This document shows positions 8,222 through 17,812 of a stretch of 64,000 nt of DNA, one piece after another. Below the pieces are notes generated by a model. That model searched no databases. It worked only from the letters and a program-made list of their open reading frames with translations, and had not been told where the DNA came from. The position numbers and the translations under genes are program-made. Within the stretch, counting starts at the first letter, position 1. Each line of letters begins with the position of its first letter. The DNA is from Paenibacillus baekrokdamisoli. Its GTDB lineage: Bacteria > Bacillota > Bacilli > Paenibacillales > Paenibacillaceae. Location: NCBI RefSeq assembly GCF_003945345.1, contig NZ_AP019308.1:3596001-3660000 (forward strand). Direction: 5' to 3'.

Positions 8222-11200
8222 CTAATTATCGCTGACTTCAATATGAACTTCATGCGGACGGTAGATCGATAATAATTGCCCTCTCGCATCTGCTGCAAAT
8301 AGGACTGACCGCTCTTTCTCAAGAACGAAGGCATAGCTTTTCTTTGTATGCTTATCCATGACTTCTATATTCACATTCCAAGCAAATTCCGATACGAAAA
8401 TATATAAAAAGCCCTCTTTATATCGCAGCTTGCGACCATAAACACCCGCTGTATCTCCGCCTTGAATCCATTCCAGACCACTATCACAGCCTGCAGCCTC
8501 TATTGCATAACGATAAAGCTCCGCCACGGATTCCGAGCGTTCATTCAATTCTATCGGAATCGGACTCCAAATCAGTCTTCCTTGGCCGACTGGAATATCG
8601 ATAACAGAATCGCCAATCATGCTCGAGTTCCTGTCTAATCCCTGGCTTCCAGCACGCACTTCTTTACTAACCTCAGCAATTCTTCGGTGGCCAAAGGAAA
8701 CCGGAATCGCCTTGCCCTGCAAATCCAATATTTCTTCGCGGCGTACATTGTGAAGCTTCGCTTCCCCGAGCACATCTGTCAGTCGATCTGTCTCTCTCCA
8801 ATAGGCATCAATGCCAATCGGACCAGTTGCAAGCAGCGTTGCACCTGTCTGACTCACAATATGGATTAATTTCGCCCAAGCCGCATCATCGATATTATGA
8901 GCACTCGGGAGCAGAATCAGCTTCGCTGGATTCGCTTCAAGTTCATCCAAGTGATATTCAGATGCTCCGCGGAATGGCATGTTCAATTCATAGGCTAACA
9001 CCCGTGTCAGACGTGTCGTTGCTTCAAACGCCAATTTGCGATTGGAGAAATCGTTGGAATACGGGAAAATCGCTGCGATATCCTCCAATTCACGTCCTTG
9101 GAATAGATCTCTAATTTCGCCCATAAACTGACCGAAATCATAGGAGACATCTGCTTCAGGCTTCTCTGTACCGTCCGCACGTAACGCTCCAATATGCGAT
9201 TCATTCGCATTGTCCATGTAGAAGTTTGTATTCCAAATCCAATGAATCGCACCTGCTCCACCCGTCGAGAAAGCATAAGCGTACTTGCGTTCAAGCAAGC
9301 TGCGTAACTCCTGCTCCGAGCGCTTCGCTCGACCATCCGGCGTCTCCACATACATAATACCGGTCTCTTGAATCACGTTTGGTTTGTTCGCCGTCTTGGC
9401 GAAGATACCATCCCACACCAAATAATCATTGAACCACCAGGAATGGACCGTCGTATAATCGACCGCTTCTTCATAGAAGAACGGAGATGGACGCTGCGCG
9501 CCTAACGCTTCATCTTGTCCGACCGTTACGAGATGGTCTGGTACTAGTTCCTTAATCGTATCGTAAAGCTGTTTCGCCCAGCGGTTGTGCATCTCCATCG
9601 AGAATAAGCAGTAGTCCAGCCAACGTGTGCCTTTCTTCCCCCGATGCATATCCTGTACATCAAAGTTAATTTCTTCTGCGGCTGGAACAGCGGCAGCAGC
9701 AAAACTCGGAAGCTGCTCCGGCGTCATGTTCCATCGCTCCTGCAGTAGGGAAATATCGCCATGACGCTCTTCCAACCATTCTACAAAAGCTTCCTGCTCG
9801 AATCGATCCTTGCAGGATCGTGGCCCATTCGAGAAGATCAGTGCCGGATCGAACATCGAAGGCTCGTTGATCAAATCCCAATCGACATTCGTCGTTGCCT
9901 GGTGACGTGACACGATGGAGCGAATAAACCGCTTTTGCGCTTCAACGCTTTGCGGATCCAGATAAGGATTGACCCCTTCCCAAGTCTCCGGCGTGAACGA
10001 GAAGAAGGTAAAAGTAACCTGCAGGTCATATTTCTTCGCCGCCAAGAAAAAGGCATCGATAGCACGCAGCACTTCTTCAGATGCGTGACCATCAACTTGC
10101 ATCACATTACGATAGGCCGTCCATATTCCTGTACGAATCCAGTTGATGCCAGCCTTCGCCATTTGTGCCATATCGCGATCCCAGACGTCCGCATTCGGTA
10201 GGAATAGGAATTTGCGTGCGACATCTGATGTCATATAGGTCATACCGACGATCGGCAATGGACGACCGTCCTTAATAAAGTAATCACGATCGCATGTGAT
10301 CAGACTTCCCGAAGCAAGCGCTGCCGGATCAGCTCCCCAGAAGCCCTGACGAAGCACTCGGATCTCACCATCCTCAGCTGTAGCCGTGCAAGTTACGCGA
10401 TAGAGACCGCTCTGGATTTCGAGTGGTACAGGAATACGCATATAATCAATTTCATTCGTCACTTCGGACGTAAATGAATGCTCCCATTGCTGCTCTCCAG
10501 CTTCACGTTCTACCGTAATCTTGAAGCTCCAGCGATCCTTGTGCTGATCAGCTGCAGCCGGTTGTTGAATACGTTGTGTCTGCAAAGTAAGTATGGCCCG
10601 TTCTCCTGCTTCATAGGAAGCATAATTCGGTTTAATCCAAAGCTCCGTTACATCTTTGGCGCAGAAGGCCGCCCATGAAGCTAATGCATTAGCTCCGCCT
10701 TGCTCCAAGAATCTTGCATGCAGCGGCAAGTTAACGAACAGCCAGCGTGAACCGGCAAAATCACCACGGGAATTCTCCCACAGTACGATCGGAGCCGCAA
10801 TCTCGCGTCCCTGCGCATTCAGACCTTTTAACAGTGGGTAGATTTGGGTACTCATTGTACCTGCCGCTCCCATTTGATGAGGCAAATCCGAGTTCCGTGT
10901 CGTATGCGGTACGAGATTCCAAGTCGATTGAATGTCAAATAACGACTCCTGACCGACAAGGAGCGCAAAACGATCCCATGCTGAAAGTGTCGTTACAGAT
11001 GCCGCGTCAACCTGCAGCACTTCATGAATATAAAGCTCCTGATGATAAGCCGTTTGCTGCACTTCCACCTGCCAGCCATCCGCATCTAGTCGTACTGGAT
11101 ACTTGAACGGCGCACCCCCGATACTTACCAGACCGCCGCCTCTTTTCAGAAAAGCAAGGATCTCTGGCCAAGCGGACTTGGGGAAATACGGTGCATGCAG

Positions 11201-11359
11201 GTTAATGAAGCAGCCGCCTTCTGCAGAGCGAAGTGCATCCGAAAGCCCCTTCCCATCAACTACAGAGCCGATTGGGCCCAGAGACTGGGCCGCATTACCT
11301 CCAAATGTAGAGAGACTAGGAAACGCCGGATCATAGAATACAATCACCTTGCGACTCAT
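8222..11359 (-). CDS. Large clan GH-A glycoside hydrolase (GH5/GH42-like) with amidotransferase-like N-terminus
   Basis: This 1045-aa protein begins with a class-I glutamine-amidotransferase-like sandwich (residues about 1-235, lacking an obvious catalytic Cys). A beta-sandwich follows (about 240-345), then a TIM barrel starting at GRPLPIVGMTYM. The barrel carries INEP (acid/base Glu499) and VIQETG (nucleophile Glu665), the spacing of clan GH-A. The C-terminal part resembles the trimerisation and beta domains of GH42-type beta-galactosidases. The substrate is likely a beta-mannoside or beta-galactoside core; I cannot place the family. It has no signal peptide. Its start overlaps the end of the GH125 gene by four bases, so the two are translationally coupled. 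Confidence 0.8.
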   Translation of the reverse strand: MSRKVIVFYDPAFPSLSTFGGNAAQSLGPIGSVVDGKGLSDALRSAEGGCFINLHAPYFPKSAWPEILAFLKRGGGLVSIGGAPFKYPVRLDADGWQVEVQQTAYHQELYIHEVLQVDAASVTTLSAWDRFALLVGQESLFDIQSTWNLVPHTTRNSDLPHQMGAAGTMSTQIYPLLKGLNAQGREIAAPIVLWENSRGDFAGSRWLFVNLPLHARFLEQGGANALASWAAFCAKDVTELWIKPNYASYEAGERAILTLQTQRIQQPAAADQHKDRWSFKITVEREAGEQQWEHSFTSEVTNEIDYMRIPVPLEIQSGLYRVTCTATAEDGEIRVLRQGFWGADPAALASGSLITCDRDYFIKDGRPLPIVGMTYMTSDVARKFLFLPNADVWDRDMAQMAKAGINWIRTGIWTAYRNVMQVDGHASEEVLRAIDAFFLAAKKYDLQVTFTFFSFTPETWEGVNPYLDPQSVEAQKRFIRSIVSRHQATTNVDWDLINEPSMFDPALIFSNGPRSCKDRFEQEAFVEWLEERHGDISLLQERWNMTPEQLPSFAAAAVPAAEEINFDVQDMHRGKKGTRWLDYCLFSMEMHNRWAKQLYDTIKELVPDHLVTVGQDEALGAQRPSPFFYEEAVDYTTVHSWWFNDYLVWDGIFAKTANKPNVIQETGIMYVETPDGRAKRSEQELRSLLERKYAYAFSTGGAGAIHWIWNTNFYMDNANESHIGALRADGTEKPEADVSYDFGQFMGEIRDLFQGRELEDIAAIFPYSNDFSNRKLAFEATTRLTRVLAYELNMPFRGASEYHLDELEANPAKLILLPSAHNIDDAAWAKLIHIVSQTGATLLATGPIGIDAYWRETDRLTDVLGEAKLHNVRREEILDLQGKAIPVSFGHRRIAEVSKEVRAGSQGLDRNSSMIGDSVIDIPVGQGRLIWSPIPIELNERSESVAELYRYAIEAAGCDSGLEWIQGGDTAGVYGRKLRYKEGFLYIFVSEFAWNVNIEVMDKHTKKSYAFVLEKERSVLFAADARGQLLSIYRPHEVHIEVSDN

Positions 11360-12675
11360 AGAATCCCTTCCTTCATCGACTTATAGACGAGTTGGGAGAA
11401 CAAGCTATTCGACCATGCGAACCACTTTCTTGTAAATACGTTCGGATCATCTGCTAGGAAGCCTTCATGCATATAGCCTGTATCAGCATCCGTTGCTTCA
11501 AGCATCGCAAGCATCGCTAGCTTCTCTGCCTTCGTCGATGCCGTAATCCCCTGCATCGACAAAGCCATATGCCAGATATAACCGTCTGGTGTATGCGGGC
11601 TGCCGATTCCCTTCGCCATCTTTCCTTCAAAGTAGAACGGATTCTCTTTGGATAAGGCAAAGCGTCTTGAATTCTGATAGATTGGATCATCCGCAGATAC
11701 GTAACCCAAATAAGGAATAGACATTATGCCTGGTGTTCCAGCATCATCCATCAAGCAGTAGTTGCCGAAGCCATCTGTCTCATAAGCATAGATCGGACCG
11801 AATGTCGGATGACGATAGATGCCATACAATTGAATGCCATGATCAATATCAGCTTCCAGCGCTTTGAGCTCCTTCAAGAAATCCGTATCACGGAATACCC
11901 ACTCCGCGAACTCCTGCATATGGCGAAGCACCACAACCGCGAACATATTCGCTGGGATGTTGTAATGAAAGTCGCATGCATCATCACTAGAGCGGAAGCC
12001 AGACCAGACCATGCCGGTGTAATTTACAGGCATCCCGAGACCATTGTTACGCAAGGAATCCTCCGGGATACCATTGTCGCGCGTAAAGCGGTATGGAGAT
12101 TGCTCAAAATGATGTTGTTCAGTCTTGAACAAATCATAAATAATACGCATGGCAGATTTAAATCCAGCATCAAAAATATCCGTGAGTCCGGTTTCCTTCC
12201 AATAGGCATAAGCCAAACGCATGGAGAAGCAGAGGGAATCCAGCTCGAACTTCCGCTCCCATACCCATGGCGACATTTTCGTAATATCGGCCTTGTTCCA
12301 GTGCCAGTCATTTGCCGATTCATTGAACGCATTGGCATAAGGATCAATATGGATATATTGAATATGACGCTTAATTAAGCCGCTTAGGATGCGCTGCAAA
12401 TCAGCATCATCCTTCGCGAGCGGCATGTAGTGCATCACCTGCTCAGCCGAATCGCGGAGCCAAGAGGCTGGAATATCTCCTGTAATAACGAACGTCGTCC
12501 CGTCTTCCATTACTTTGGTGGTGGTCTCTAGCGTGTTCGGAAAACAGTTCTTGAATAATTGCAGCAGCTTAGGACGATGAGCAAGCTTTTCTTCCGCTTC
12601 CTGCATGACTTCTTGCACCGCCCGAGGCAGCATGAGCTCCGGCATCGGAATTTTTGGCAGTCTAAATTGTTCCAC
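11356..12675 (-). CDS. Exo-alpha-1,6-mannosidase, glycoside hydrolase family 125
   Basis: This 439-aa protein matches the GH125 family (formerly DUF1237) throughout. It has CFPNTLETTT, the ITGDIPASWLRDSAEQV active-site strand, YANAFNESANDWHW and KFELDSLCFSMRLAY, and a metal-free (alpha/alpha)6 barrel is expected. Known members remove terminal alpha-1,6-mannose, for example from N-glycan cores or fungal mannan. No signal peptide is present, so it works in the cytoplasm on imported oligosaccharides. It overlaps the next hydrolase gene by four bases and follows the second permease gene by 20 nt. Confidence 0.95.
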   Translation of the reverse strand: MEQFRLPKIPMPELMLPRAVQEVMQEAEEKLAHRPKLLQLFKNCFPNTLETTTKVMEDGTTFVITGDIPASWLRDSAEQVMHYMPLAKDDADLQRILSGLIKRHIQYIHIDPYANAFNESANDWHWNKADITKMSPWVWERKFELDSLCFSMRLAYAYWKETGLTDIFDAGFKSAMRIIYDLFKTEQHHFEQSPYRFTRDNGIPEDSLRNNGLGMPVNYTGMVWSGFRSSDDACDFHYNIPANMFAVVVLRHMQEFAEWVFRDTDFLKELKALEADIDHGIQLYGIYRHPTFGPIYAYETDGFGNYCLMDDAGTPGIMSIPYLGYVSADDPIYQNSRRFALSKENPFYFEGKMAKGIGSPHTPDGYIWHMALSMQGITASTKAEKLAMLAMLEATDADTGYMHEGFLADDPNVFTRKWFAWSNSLFSQLVYKSMKEGIL

Positions 12676-12695
12676 GATTATGATCTTCCCTTCAA

Positions 12696-13619
12696 TTATT
12701 CTTTTACCGCACCAATCGTCAGCCCTTGAATGAAATAACGTTGGAAGAACGGATAAGCAAATATAATCGGTCCTGTCGCTAGTACAACCATAGCCATCCG
12801 AGAAGTATCCGCTGGTAAAGATTGTAGCACACCTGTACCAAAGGAAGGATTATTTGTATTTTGCAAAAGGAACTGCATGCTGTTCTCAATGCGCATAAGC
12901 ATCGATTGCAAAGGCACCAGATCCGGCTTGTCGATGTAAAGTAAAGCATTAAACCAGTCGTTCCAGTAACCAAGGGTACTAAACAATCCGATCGTCGCGA
13001 GACCTGGAAGGGATAAAGGCAGAATAAGTCTGATGAAAATACCAAACTCACCTGCACCGTCAATTTTCCCGGATTCGATGATAGCTTCAGGAACTGAGGT
13101 CACAAAAAAGGTCCGCATAATCATAATATAGAACGCATTCCCGGCAAGTGGTAAAATGAGCGCCCATAACGTATCTTTCATACCAAGTAATTGCGTAACA
13201 ACGATGTAGGTCGGAACAAGTCCGCCATTGAATAGCATGGTGAAGAAGGCAAAGAAGCCGAAGAAATTACGGTATTTGAAGCTTCTACGCGAGATAGCAT
13301 AGGAGAATAATGCCGTTAGCAGCAAACTAACAAGCGTTCCCACAATCGTGATTGTGATGGTAATCCCATAAGAGCGAAACAATTGATCTCCTGATTGGAA
13401 CACATATCGGTACGCTTCTAAGCTCCATTTCTGCGGAATAATCCAATAACCATTCGCTGCAAGCGATGTTTCATCCGTGAATGAGATAATGGTAATGAAC
13501 AAGAATGGGAATACACAAGCAAAGGCAAAGATACCAGCAATAATGTTAAATATTACATTCCACAGCGTAGGCAGTCTATGGAAATCATTGGTTTTAATCG
13601 ATTTAGCACGCATAGCCAT
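12696..13619 (-). CDS. Carbohydrate ABC transporter permease (LplC/YtcP type)
   Basis: This 307-aa membrane protein has six predicted helices (FNIIAGIFAFACVFPFLF first). The binding-protein-dependent permease loop EAIIESGKIDGAGEFGIFIR contains the EAA-like contact to the ATPase. The C-terminus FIQGLTIGAVKE is typical of LplC/YtcP oligosaccharide permeases. It is the second permease of the importer, 23 nt after the first. No ATPase gene is present; such systems normally share the MsmX-type ATPase encoded elsewhere. Confidence 0.93.
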   Translation of the reverse strand: MAMRAKSIKTNDFHRLPTLWNVIFNIIAGIFAFACVFPFLFITIISFTDETSLAANGYWIIPQKWSLEAYRYVFQSGDQLFRSYGITITITIVGTLVSLLLTALFSYAISRRSFKYRNFFGFFAFFTMLFNGGLVPTYIVVTQLLGMKDTLWALILPLAGNAFYIMIMRTFFVTSVPEAIIESGKIDGAGEFGIFIRLILPLSLPGLATIGLFSTLGYWNDWFNALLYIDKPDLVPLQSMLMRIENSMQFLLQNTNNPSFGTGVLQSLPADTSRMAMVVLATGPIIFAYPFFQRYFIQGLTIGAVKE

Positions 13620-13642
13620 TTCCTCCTTTCTATGAAAGTGAA

Positions 13643-14581
13643 TTAGAACAACGCATTATCTTTATCAAATTTCCTGACAATATAATTCGAGACCATAACA
13701 AGAATGAAGCCGATGACGGATTGATATAAACCTGCCGCCGCAGTCATACCAAAATCACCCGTTGCTTTAAGACCGCGATATACATAAGTATCAATTACGT
13801 TCGTCACTGGATATAAGGCGCCCGAATCTCTTGGCACTTGGAAGAACAGCCCAAAGTCGGCATAGAAAATACGCCCTATGGCAAGCAAGGTTAGAATCGT
13901 AATGAGTGGTTTGAGCATCGGGATTGTAACATTCCGAATTTGCTGCCACTTATTCGCGCCATCAATCATAGCTGCCTCATAGAGCGATCGATCAATCCCC
14001 ATAATAGCTGCCAAATAAACCACGCTGTTATAACCGACCGATTTCCATAGGAACACGAGTACGATGATAATCGGCCAATAGGTCTTATCGGTATACCACT
14101 GCGTGGGATCTACCCCAAACCAACCGCCGATATGATTGATCATCCCTCGGTCATAGCTTAAGAAGCTGAACACGAAATATCCGACAATAACCCAGGATAA
14201 GAAATAAGGCAAGAACATACCGGTTTGATACACCTTCGCAAGCCTTTTATTCGCAATTTCTGCAAGAATAATGGCCATAACGATTGCGAGCACAAGACCG
14301 ACAATAATGAAAAATATATTGTAGAGCAGCGTATTACGCGTAATGATGTACGCATCTTCCGTGCTGAATAGATACTTAAAGTTTTGCCATCCGACCCACT
14401 TGCTGTTCACAATACTCGCCAAGAATCCATCACGGCTAAATCGATAATCCTTAAAGGCAATAACCATACCCGCCATCGGTAAATAGGAGAACAACAGAAA
14501 CCATATGGTCGCCGGCAAAGCCATCAGCAGAAGAACTTTGTTCCTGTTGATATCTTTAAAAAATCCGCCGATCCCTTTCAT
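13643..14581 (-). CDS. Carbohydrate ABC transporter permease (LplB/YteP type)
   Basis: This 312-aa six-helix permease has the cytoplasmic loop SLYEAAMIDGANKWQQI and the family C-terminus FDKDNALF, as in LplB/YteP. I start it at the ATG at 14581, seven bases after GAGGGG; the in-frame ATG 15 nt upstream overlaps that site. It pairs with the LplC-like permease and the lipoprotein binding protein encoded just upstream. Confidence 0.93.
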   Translation of the reverse strand: MKGIGGFFKDINRNKVLLLMALPATIWFLLFSYLPMAGMVIAFKDYRFSRDGFLASIVNSKWVGWQNFKYLFSTEDAYIITRNTLLYNIFFIIVGLVLAIVMAIILAEIANKRLAKVYQTGMFLPYFLSWVIVGYFVFSFLSYDRGMINHIGGWFGVDPTQWYTDKTYWPIIIVLVFLWKSVGYNSVVYLAAIMGIDRSLYEAAMIDGANKWQQIRNVTIPMLKPLITILTLLAIGRIFYADFGLFFQVPRDSGALYPVTNVIDTYVYRGLKATGDFGMTAAAGLYQSVIGFILVMVSNYIVRKFDKDNALF

Positions 14582-14661
14582 ACAATCACCCCTCATTCAA
14601 AATTGAAATAAATTAGGCGAATGATAAACATCCGCCTAATTCGATCAGAGCCAATTACTTA

Positions 14662-16140
14662 TTATTTCGAAGCTGCTTTCCATGCATCGACTTGACTTTG
14701 CGCTTCCGCAATAATCTTATCCAGACCTGCTGCTTTAAATTTTTTCGTTGCTTGTGGAATGAATTTAACAGGATCAACGGTTCCAGTCATTAACGATGCC
14801 CAGAACTCTTCTTTAACGTTCTGTACGGCTGCGATTTCCGTTTTCACTTTGGTAGGATCAAAGTTAAATCCAAGCAGCGGCGCTTTTTCGCTTGATGCGT
14901 TGAATTTCTTGAATTCTTCCCATTTGTTCTCAGGGTCATTCTTATCTCTGTACGTCAACATGACATTACCCAGTGAGAAAGTTGGCATATCGTAGTTCTT
15001 CGATTCTGGCAAATTCTCCATAGCATCCGTGCCGACTTTTTTGTAATGTACGCCTTCAATACCGGAATCAACCATGTTACGAAGCACAGGATCGGTATTC
15101 AGCAGGTTCAAGAATTCCATTGCTTTTTCTGGGTATTCCGAATTTGCTGAGATCGCTTGCATAGAACCCATAACGGACCAGTTGTAAATCAGAGCTGGGC
15201 TTGCTGCTTTGGATACAATCGGGTAGCCTAAGCTTGCAGACCATAGGTTATCCGCAAACGGTTGGTTCGTTGCTTTATCTGTGAACCATTTGCCTGTTGC
15301 TTGTACATCCGTTAAGGAATTCAGTGTTGCTGCTTCCGTAGGAATGTAACCTGCTTTGTAGTATTTATTCATTGTTTTTAACGTTTGCTGCATTTCTGGT
15401 GTATCTAGAATGTCCACGACTTTAAGGCCCGAATCGCCCACTTTCACAGCCATCGGCATACCTTCAATGATGTAATCATAAGGAACATAAGGACCAAAAG
15501 TTTTATCAACGGCAAGTCCGTAAATGCTAGGATCCTTTTCTTTAATCGTTTTAAGAAGCGGCTCTAAGCTTTCCAATGAGCTCACGTTATCAATATTCAG
15601 CTTGTATTTATCCACTAAAGTTTTGTTAAAACGCCATACAACTTGAGCTGGAAGCTCTTTGTTCGCAGGCACACCATAGTTGTGACCATCGACTTTGGAG
15701 CCTTCCAAGAACGCAGGATCCAGTTCTTTCACGATTCCTTGTCCTTGTTTTTTCAGCAAATCGTCGATCGGCAAGAAAGCGCCTTTACGTGCATTTTGCA
15801 CATAATCGAATGCCCATGAGCTGGTGAACATGATGTCCATCGGTGTACCTGAAGCTGTCATAACCTGCATTTTCTGCGAATAATCGCCCCAGTCAATCTG
15901 ATTCATTTTGACGGTAACGCCGATTTTTTCTGCTGTATATTTGCTAACCTCTGCCATAACACGGTCAACATCTTTTTGCGGCGTTCCGATCGTGTACCAG
16001 ATCAGCTCCACCGGTTTCTTAGCGCTTCCATTTCCTGAAGCCTCACTGTTGTCCTTTTTGCCCCCGCATGCACTTAATGTAAGTGATACTGCCAGCAACA
16101 AAGCGAGCGTGATCAAATAACTCTTTTTACCCTTCATCAT
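14662..16140 (-). CDS. Extracellular solute-binding lipoprotein of the mannoside importer
   Basis: This 492-aa protein has a lipoprotein signal (hydrophobic core LITLALLLAVSL, lipobox LSACGG). A family-1-type solute-binding fold of the LplA kind follows. It should tether to the membrane outer face and capture oligosaccharides for the two permeases. Its gene opens the transport/hydrolase operon, with AGGAGGAAAG before the ATG. It lies behind the terminator of the two-component genes and a candidate cre site, so it is probably induced by the YesMN-like pair and repressed by preferred sugars through CcpA. Confidence 0.93.
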   Translation of the reverse strand: MMKGKKSYLITLALLLAVSLTLSACGGKKDNSEASGNGSAKKPVELIWYTIGTPQKDVDRVMAEVSKYTAEKIGVTVKMNQIDWGDYSQKMQVMTASGTPMDIMFTSSWAFDYVQNARKGAFLPIDDLLKKQGQGIVKELDPAFLEGSKVDGHNYGVPANKELPAQVVWRFNKTLVDKYKLNIDNVSSLESLEPLLKTIKEKDPSIYGLAVDKTFGPYVPYDYIIEGMPMAVKVGDSGLKVVDILDTPEMQQTLKTMNKYYKAGYIPTEAATLNSLTDVQATGKWFTDKATNQPFADNLWSASLGYPIVSKAASPALIYNWSVMGSMQAISANSEYPEKAMEFLNLLNTDPVLRNMVDSGIEGVHYKKVGTDAMENLPESKNYDMPTFSLGNVMLTYRDKNDPENKWEEFKKFNASSEKAPLLGFNFDPTKVKTEIAAVQNVKEEFWASLMTGTVDPVKFIPQATKKFKAAGLDKIIAEAQSQVDAWKAASK

Positions 16141-16205
16141 TTCTCTTTCCTCCTAGTTAAAAATCATTATGTTTGGCCCTTGTGGGCATACATTTACACT
16201 ACCTC

Positions 16206-16221
16206 ATGAAAGCAGTTTCAA
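16206..16221 (+). promoter_or_regulatory. Candidate cre (CcpA) site
   Basis: ATGAAAGCAGTTTCAA matches the cre consensus WTGNNARCGNWWWCAW with a single mismatch. It lies about 65 nt upstream of the binding-protein start codon. No strong sigma-A promoter was recognised beside it by eye. Confidence 0.5.
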
Positions 16222-16257
16222 ATAGGCGACAAACTAAATGAACTCTGTTCAAACTAA

Positions 16258-16299
16258 AGAAAAAAAAGGACTGCTCTATTATGTCCTAGAGCAATCCTT
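16258..16299 (-). terminator. Terminator containing the stop codon of the response regulator
   Basis: The minus strand reads AAAGGATTGCTCTA-GGACATAA-TAGAGCAGTCCTTT followed by more U. The stop codon of the YesN-like gene (TAG, 16288-16286) lies inside the hairpin's left arm. It separates regulator genes from the transport operon. Confidence 0.85.
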
Positions 16300-17812
16300 T
16301 ATAGTCGGTCGGTGAAATACCTACATATTTCTTGAATTGTTTGTAGAAATATCCTGTCTCCCAATAGCCCACATTTCTCGCGATTTCATGCACCTTCAGA
16401 TTCGTGGTCGTGAGCAATTCCTTTGCTTTATCGATGCGGTACTTATTGATGAATTCGGTGAATGTCTGACCCGTCTCCTTGTGAAACAACTGACCTAGAT
16501 ACACAGGGTGGATATTGTATTGTATCCCTAACATTTTGAGTGAGAGCTCTTCCGCGTAAGCTTTGTCGATTCGATTCAATACTTGCTGCACGACAGGGCT
16601 CTTCACATCCGAGATTAAGAAATCTACCGTCATATCTGCAACATCTTGGATCGTTTCACTCAATTCATCAATCGTCTCTGCCGCTCGGACACGCTGGAAG
16701 GCTTCATAGAACAGCTCTGGATCATCGTCGGTGTGCCGAATTGCCTTTAATTCCACCTTGAAGCGGACGATCATTTCTAACGCGACATTCTGAATATCAT
16801 GCGGCATCACACCGGATAAGGTTTGAATACGACTGAAATCGCTCTTTATTTGCTGATGCAGACTGTCTTTGTCTTTTGAAATCAAGGTTTTGACATAGAC
16901 CGCCCAATCGAGCGTGAAATCCACCTGGTCTAACTCTTGACGAATCGGAAGCTCCCCATAATCCATCAGCTCAAGCTCTGGATAAATCCAGAAGTAATCC
17001 TGTGTTTTCTTCGCATTCCTATAGCTGGCTGCTGCCTGATCTGGAAGACACTCCACACTGCCAATTGAAATTCGAAGCGGACGGTAATTCACCAGTTTCT
17101 CTTGAATATCCTTCATCACTTGTAGAAAGACCTCTCGCCCCTTCGATACATCATCCATGACCGCAAGCACGATCAAATCACCATCGATATCACGAAATAA
17201 GGTCAGAGAGCGATTATTCTTCAGCTGTTTGCCGATCAACTCGAATACTTCGGCGTGATCCTTCTCCAGCCTTAACACGGCTGCTGCCATATAAGGATGA
17301 TTGAATTCAATATGAAGCAAATCTGCACGCTCTACAAATTCTGATTCCCCGATTTGATGAGTCAACCAACGATGCAGCGTATTATCCTTCAAGATCTGCG
17401 TGTTGAACTCGGCAATCATTTGTCCTTCTTTGAAGGAATCCAGCTTATCTACCACATTAATCAGCGTTGATCGGAGTTCCTCTACATTGATTGGTTTTAA
17501 TAAATAATTCTCAATGCCTAGGCGCATGCCCTCTTTCAAGTAGGAGAACTCGTTAAACCCACTAAGCACGATGACCTTCAGCTCTTCATGAAATTCTCTC
17601 ACCAAGTGAATGAGCTCAAGACCATCCATCACCGGCATCGAAATATCCGTAATGAGAATATCAACCAGCGTTTGCTTCATCGCCTCTAACGCCTTCCGTC
17701 CATTCTCTGCATGACCGACAATTTCCAGACCCAGCCCTGCCCAATCGATAATGTCATAAAGACCTTCAATAATAAAGGGTTCATCATCTACAATAAAAAC
17801 TCTATACATCAT
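16286..17812 (-). CDS. YesN-like response regulator, AraC-type DNA-binding
   Basis: This 508-aa protein has an N-terminal receiver domain (FIVDDEPFIIEGL; phosphoacceptor Asp in DILITDISMP, near residue 56; Lys in LLKPIN). A long linker of about 270 residues follows, then a C-terminal AraC helix-turn-helix pair (LKMLGIQYNIHPVYLGQLF and VHEIARNVGYWETGYFYKQF). The architecture is that of YesN-type regulators that activate neighbouring sugar ABC operons. It overlaps the kinase gene by 11 nt, so the pair is cotranslated. Its likely target is the binding-protein promoter immediately downstream. Confidence 0.95.
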   Translation of the reverse strand: MMYRVFIVDDEPFIIEGLYDIIDWAGLGLEIVGHAENGRKALEAMKQTLVDILITDISMPVMDGLELIHLVREFHEELKVIVLSGFNEFSYLKEGMRLGIENYLLKPINVEELRSTLINVVDKLDSFKEGQMIAEFNTQILKDNTLHRWLTHQIGESEFVERADLLHIEFNHPYMAAAVLRLEKDHAEVFELIGKQLKNNRSLTLFRDIDGDLIVLAVMDDVSKGREVFLQVMKDIQEKLVNYRPLRISIGSVECLPDQAAASYRNAKKTQDYFWIYPELELMDYGELPIRQELDQVDFTLDWAVYVKTLISKDKDSLHQQIKSDFSRIQTLSGVMPHDIQNVALEMIVRFKVELKAIRHTDDDPELFYEAFQRVRAAETIDELSETIQDVADMTVDFLISDVKSPVVQQVLNRIDKAYAEELSLKMLGIQYNIHPVYLGQLFHKETGQTFTEFINKYRIDKAKELLTTTNLKVHEIARNVGYWETGYFYKQFKKYVGISPTDYKGLL

